Assembly: GCA_011046295.1 (NCBI GenBank)
Contig: DSAV01000174.1
Coordinates: 1 to 7,383 of the forward strand
Origin: Deltaproteobacteria bacterium
Lineage (GTDB): Bacteria > Desulfobacterota > Syntrophia > Syntrophales > Smithellaceae
DNA length: 7,383 nucleotides
Reading direction: 5' to 3'
Shown here: piece after piece, positions 5,686-7,383 of the stretch
Numbering within the stretch: position 1 is the first letter of the stretch
How the letters are laid out: each line of letters opens with the position of its first letter
Notes under the pieces: generated by a model
Database searches by the model: none
What the model was told of the DNA's origin: nothing
The model's input: only the letters and a program-made list of their open reading frames with translations
Translations under genes and position numbers: made by a program

Positions 5686-6654
5686 ATGTCGCAGATATTA
5701 GTTGATATTCAAAAACTCAGAAAAACATTTTCCATGGGCGGCTCTTTTTCCATTTCCGGGCAGAGACTTATCCATGCGGTGAATGACGTGGATTTGCAGA
5801 TATTCCAGACAGAAACATTGGGACTGGTCGGTGAGTCTGGTTGCGGTAAATCCACCCTGTCCCGCTTGATAACGGCGCTGGAGCGGCCCACCTCCGGAAG
5901 TGTTTTTTTTGAAGGGAAAAATATTTATTTATATTCAAAAGAAGAGTTAAAAAAATACCGCCGCAATGTTCAGTTGGTATTTCAGGATCCGTACTCCTCT
6001 CTCAACCCGCGCCGGTCGGCTCAGTCGATAATCGCGGAGCCTTTGGTCATTCATCGCATGGGGAATAAAAATGAGCGCCGTGGAATGGCGCTGGAGCTGA
6101 TGGAAAAAGTCGGGCTCACGGCGCAGCAGGCGCATCGTTATCCGCATGAATTCAGCGGTGGGCAGAGGCAGCGTATCGGCATCGCCCGCGCGTTGGTGCT
6201 GAGACCGCAGCTGATTATCGCCGATGAGCCGGTGTCCGCCCTGGACGTCTCCATCCAGGCGCAGATTCTGAATTTACTCAAAAGCCTGAAATATGATTTC
6301 GGACTGACTTATTTGTTTGTTTCTCACGACCTCAATGTCATACGACACATGGCCGACCGTATCGCCGTGATGTATCTGGGCAAAATTGTTGAATTGGCTC
6401 CCCAAGAAAAAATTTACGCGAATCCCAGCCATCCCTACACGCGCCTTTTGCTTTCAGCCGTGCCTTCTTTCGTCCCAGGCGTTAAAAAAAGTTTTATTCC
6501 GGTAAAAGGAGAGGCCGGTATGGAAAATGAAAAAGGCTGTAATTTTCAAAACCGCTGCGTTTACAAAAAAGAGATCTGCGCTCAACAGGAGCCGCTGTTG
6601 CGCGAAATTGAAAATAAAAGATTCTGTTCCTGTCATTTAGCGGGTGCGATTTAG
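5686..6654 (+). CDS. oppF: Oligopeptide/dipeptide ABC transporter ATP-binding protein, OppF/DppF type
   Basis: A 322-residue second ATPase of the transporter, expected to pair with the OppD-type protein as a heterodimer. Motifs in order: Walker A GESGCGKS (49-56), Q-loop Q100 in LVFQDPYSSLNPR (typical of the F subunit), signature FSGGQRQR (156-163), Walker B LIIADEP (176-182) with E181, and switch H214. The C-terminal domain has cysteines C285, C291, C298 and C314, with C316 close by, again matching the iron-sulphur ligands of this family. The N-terminal insert after residue 15 (SMGGSFSISGQRLIHAVNDV) is normal for OppF. A 60-base gap separates it from the previous gene, with only a weak purine-rich stretch (GGCGGAAAC, about 5673-5681) before ATG 5686, so it may depend on coupled or read-through translation. 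The stop directly abuts the next ATG. Confidence 0.94.
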   Translation: MSQILVDIQKLRKTFSMGGSFSISGQRLIHAVNDVDLQIFQTETLGLVGESGCGKSTLSRLITALERPTSGSVFFEGKNIYLYSKEELKKYRRNVQLVFQDPYSSLNPRRSAQSIIAEPLVIHRMGNKNERRGMALELMEKVGLTAQQAHRYPHEFSGGQRQRIGIARALVLRPQLIIADEPVSALDVSIQAQILNLLKSLKYDFGLTYLFVSHDLNVIRHMADRIAVMYLGKIVELAPQEKIYANPSHPYTRLLLSAVPSFVPGVKKSFIPVKGEAGMENEKGCNFQNRCVYKKEICAQQEPLLREIENKRFCSCHLAGAI

Positions 6655-7314
6655 ATGCTGAAAGAAGAAAAAATATTCATTAAAAATGACCCGCTCACCA
6701 TCGAAGCCTTGCTGCATAAAGGCTCATCACAAAAGGGTGTGTTGGTTTGCCATCCGCATTCGCTGATGGGCGGTTCCATGTACAATAACGTAGTCGAGGC
6801 GGTAGCGGAAGTATTTGCCGCGCAAAATTACACCACGCTCAGATTTAATTTCCGCGGTGTCGGAGCCAGCAGCGGTAATTACGATGAAGGAAACGGAGAG
6901 GCTCAGGATATTATCGCCGCGGGCAGGCACTTGCAGGAGCTTGGCTTGTCAGAGATATACTTGTGCGGTTATTCCTTCGGCGCGTGGGCGGGCGCGAAAG
7001 CGATTGCCCGCAAAGATGACATGTTCAGCCAATGCATTTTTATTTCACCTCCGGACAAATATTTCGGGTTTGATTTTAAGGCTCTGAGCGGGAAGGTAAA
7101 TTTATTAATATGCGGTAATTACGACGATTTCTGCGATATTCATAACATGAAATATCAAAGCGAAGTTATGGAATCAAAGCTGGAAATTATTGACGGAGCG
7201 GATCATTTTTATGCGGGCAGGGAAAAAGAAATTCAGGAAATTTTACTTAAATATATAAAATTTGGGCATAATACCAAAAAACGGGGTACTATTTTAGCAA
7301 AATATCATGGATAA
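6655..7314 (+). CDS. Alpha/beta hydrolase, COG2945-like
   Basis: A 219-residue soluble hydrolase. The oxyanion-side motif HPHSLMGGSMYNNVV (33-47) and TLRFNFRGVGASSG (61-74) are the hallmarks of the COG2945 group. The nucleophile elbow is GYSFG with S107; D157 or D158 (GNYDDFCD) and H184 (GADHFYAG) complete the likely triad. Substrates of this group are mostly unknown; ester or peptide-derived substrates are possible, but nothing here identifies one. It begins on the base after the oppF stop without a clear ribosome binding site, so it is probably translated by coupling as the last gene of the operon. The C-terminal 15-20 residues (FGHNTKKRGTILAKYHG) run past the usual end of the fold and look unstructured. 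No terminator is visible in the remaining 69 bases (7315-7383). Confidence 0.88.
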   Translation: MLKEEKIFIKNDPLTIEALLHKGSSQKGVLVCHPHSLMGGSMYNNVVEAVAEVFAAQNYTTLRFNFRGVGASSGNYDEGNGEAQDIIAAGRHLQELGLSEIYLCGYSFGAWAGAKAIARKDDMFSQCIFISPPDKYFGFDFKALSGKVNLLICGNYDDFCDIHNMKYQSEVMESKLEIIDGADHFYAGREKEIQEILLKYIKFGHNTKKRGTILAKYHG

Positions 7315-7383
7315 TTTTTCTTTTGCGCCCTTTGTTTGCGCCCCGATGCACTCTGACTAACTCTTTCAAATAGGCAAAGCAGC

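Noticed and set aside
7315..7383. Terminator or next gene start at the right edge
   Set aside because: There is a duplicated ttgcgccc but no stem with a T run, and no start codon with a ribosome binding site leading to a meaningful frame before the window ends.

Overview
This is a bacterial window. The left third is an accessory region with toxin-antitoxin modules and gene debris. The right two thirds is a tidy housekeeping gene block for peptide uptake and hydrolysis. The gene content (M17 aminopeptidase, two oligopeptide-type ABC ATPases, a COG2945-like hydrolase, MntA/HepT and HigBA modules) and the moderate base composition suggest a Gram-negative anaerobe, perhaps from a deltaproteobacterial (Desulfobacterota) or related candidate lineage. 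That placement is only an inference.

Left region (1-1800). The window opens with the first six codons of a minus-strand gene behind a very good ribosome binding site. Outside it are two direct-repeat copies that look like the end of an insertion sequence. Next come mntA (minimal nucleotidyltransferase antitoxin) and hepT (HEPN toxin), which overlap by 4 bases. hepT is broken by an in-frame amber codon at codon 48, at a position where a single G-to-T change from a glutamate codon would explain it. From 899 to about 1118 lies a decayed 5' fragment of an HD-domain gene, frameshifted in a T run. It is a paralogue of the intact gene at 2024. A complete higB-higA pair follows on the minus strand. 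Its promoter carries a perfect 11-bp inverted repeat, and its predicted transcription start falls on the higB start codon.

Middle (1800-3121). A 285-base gap between the divergent higB and HD genes contains two inverted repeats. After it comes the intact 304-residue HD-domain protein, a putative metal-dependent phosphohydrolase of unknown substrate. A 183-base gap then holds a clear sigma70-type promoter for the next gene block.

Right region (3122-7314). pepA, oppD/dppD, oppF/dppF and an alpha/beta hydrolase run on the plus strand with a 4-base overlap, a 60-base gap and a 0-base gap, so they probably form one operon. The likely logic is import of small peptides, energised by the two ATPases, followed by cytoplasmic hydrolysis by the aminopeptidase. 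No permease or binding-protein gene is present in the window, so the ATPases must work with membrane subunits encoded elsewhere.

I saw no rRNA, tRNA, CRISPR array or replication origin. The strongest observations are the amber-interrupted toxin, the apparently leaderless higB promoter with its overlapping operator, and the HD-gene remnant separated from its intact paralogue by a toxin-antitoxin module.
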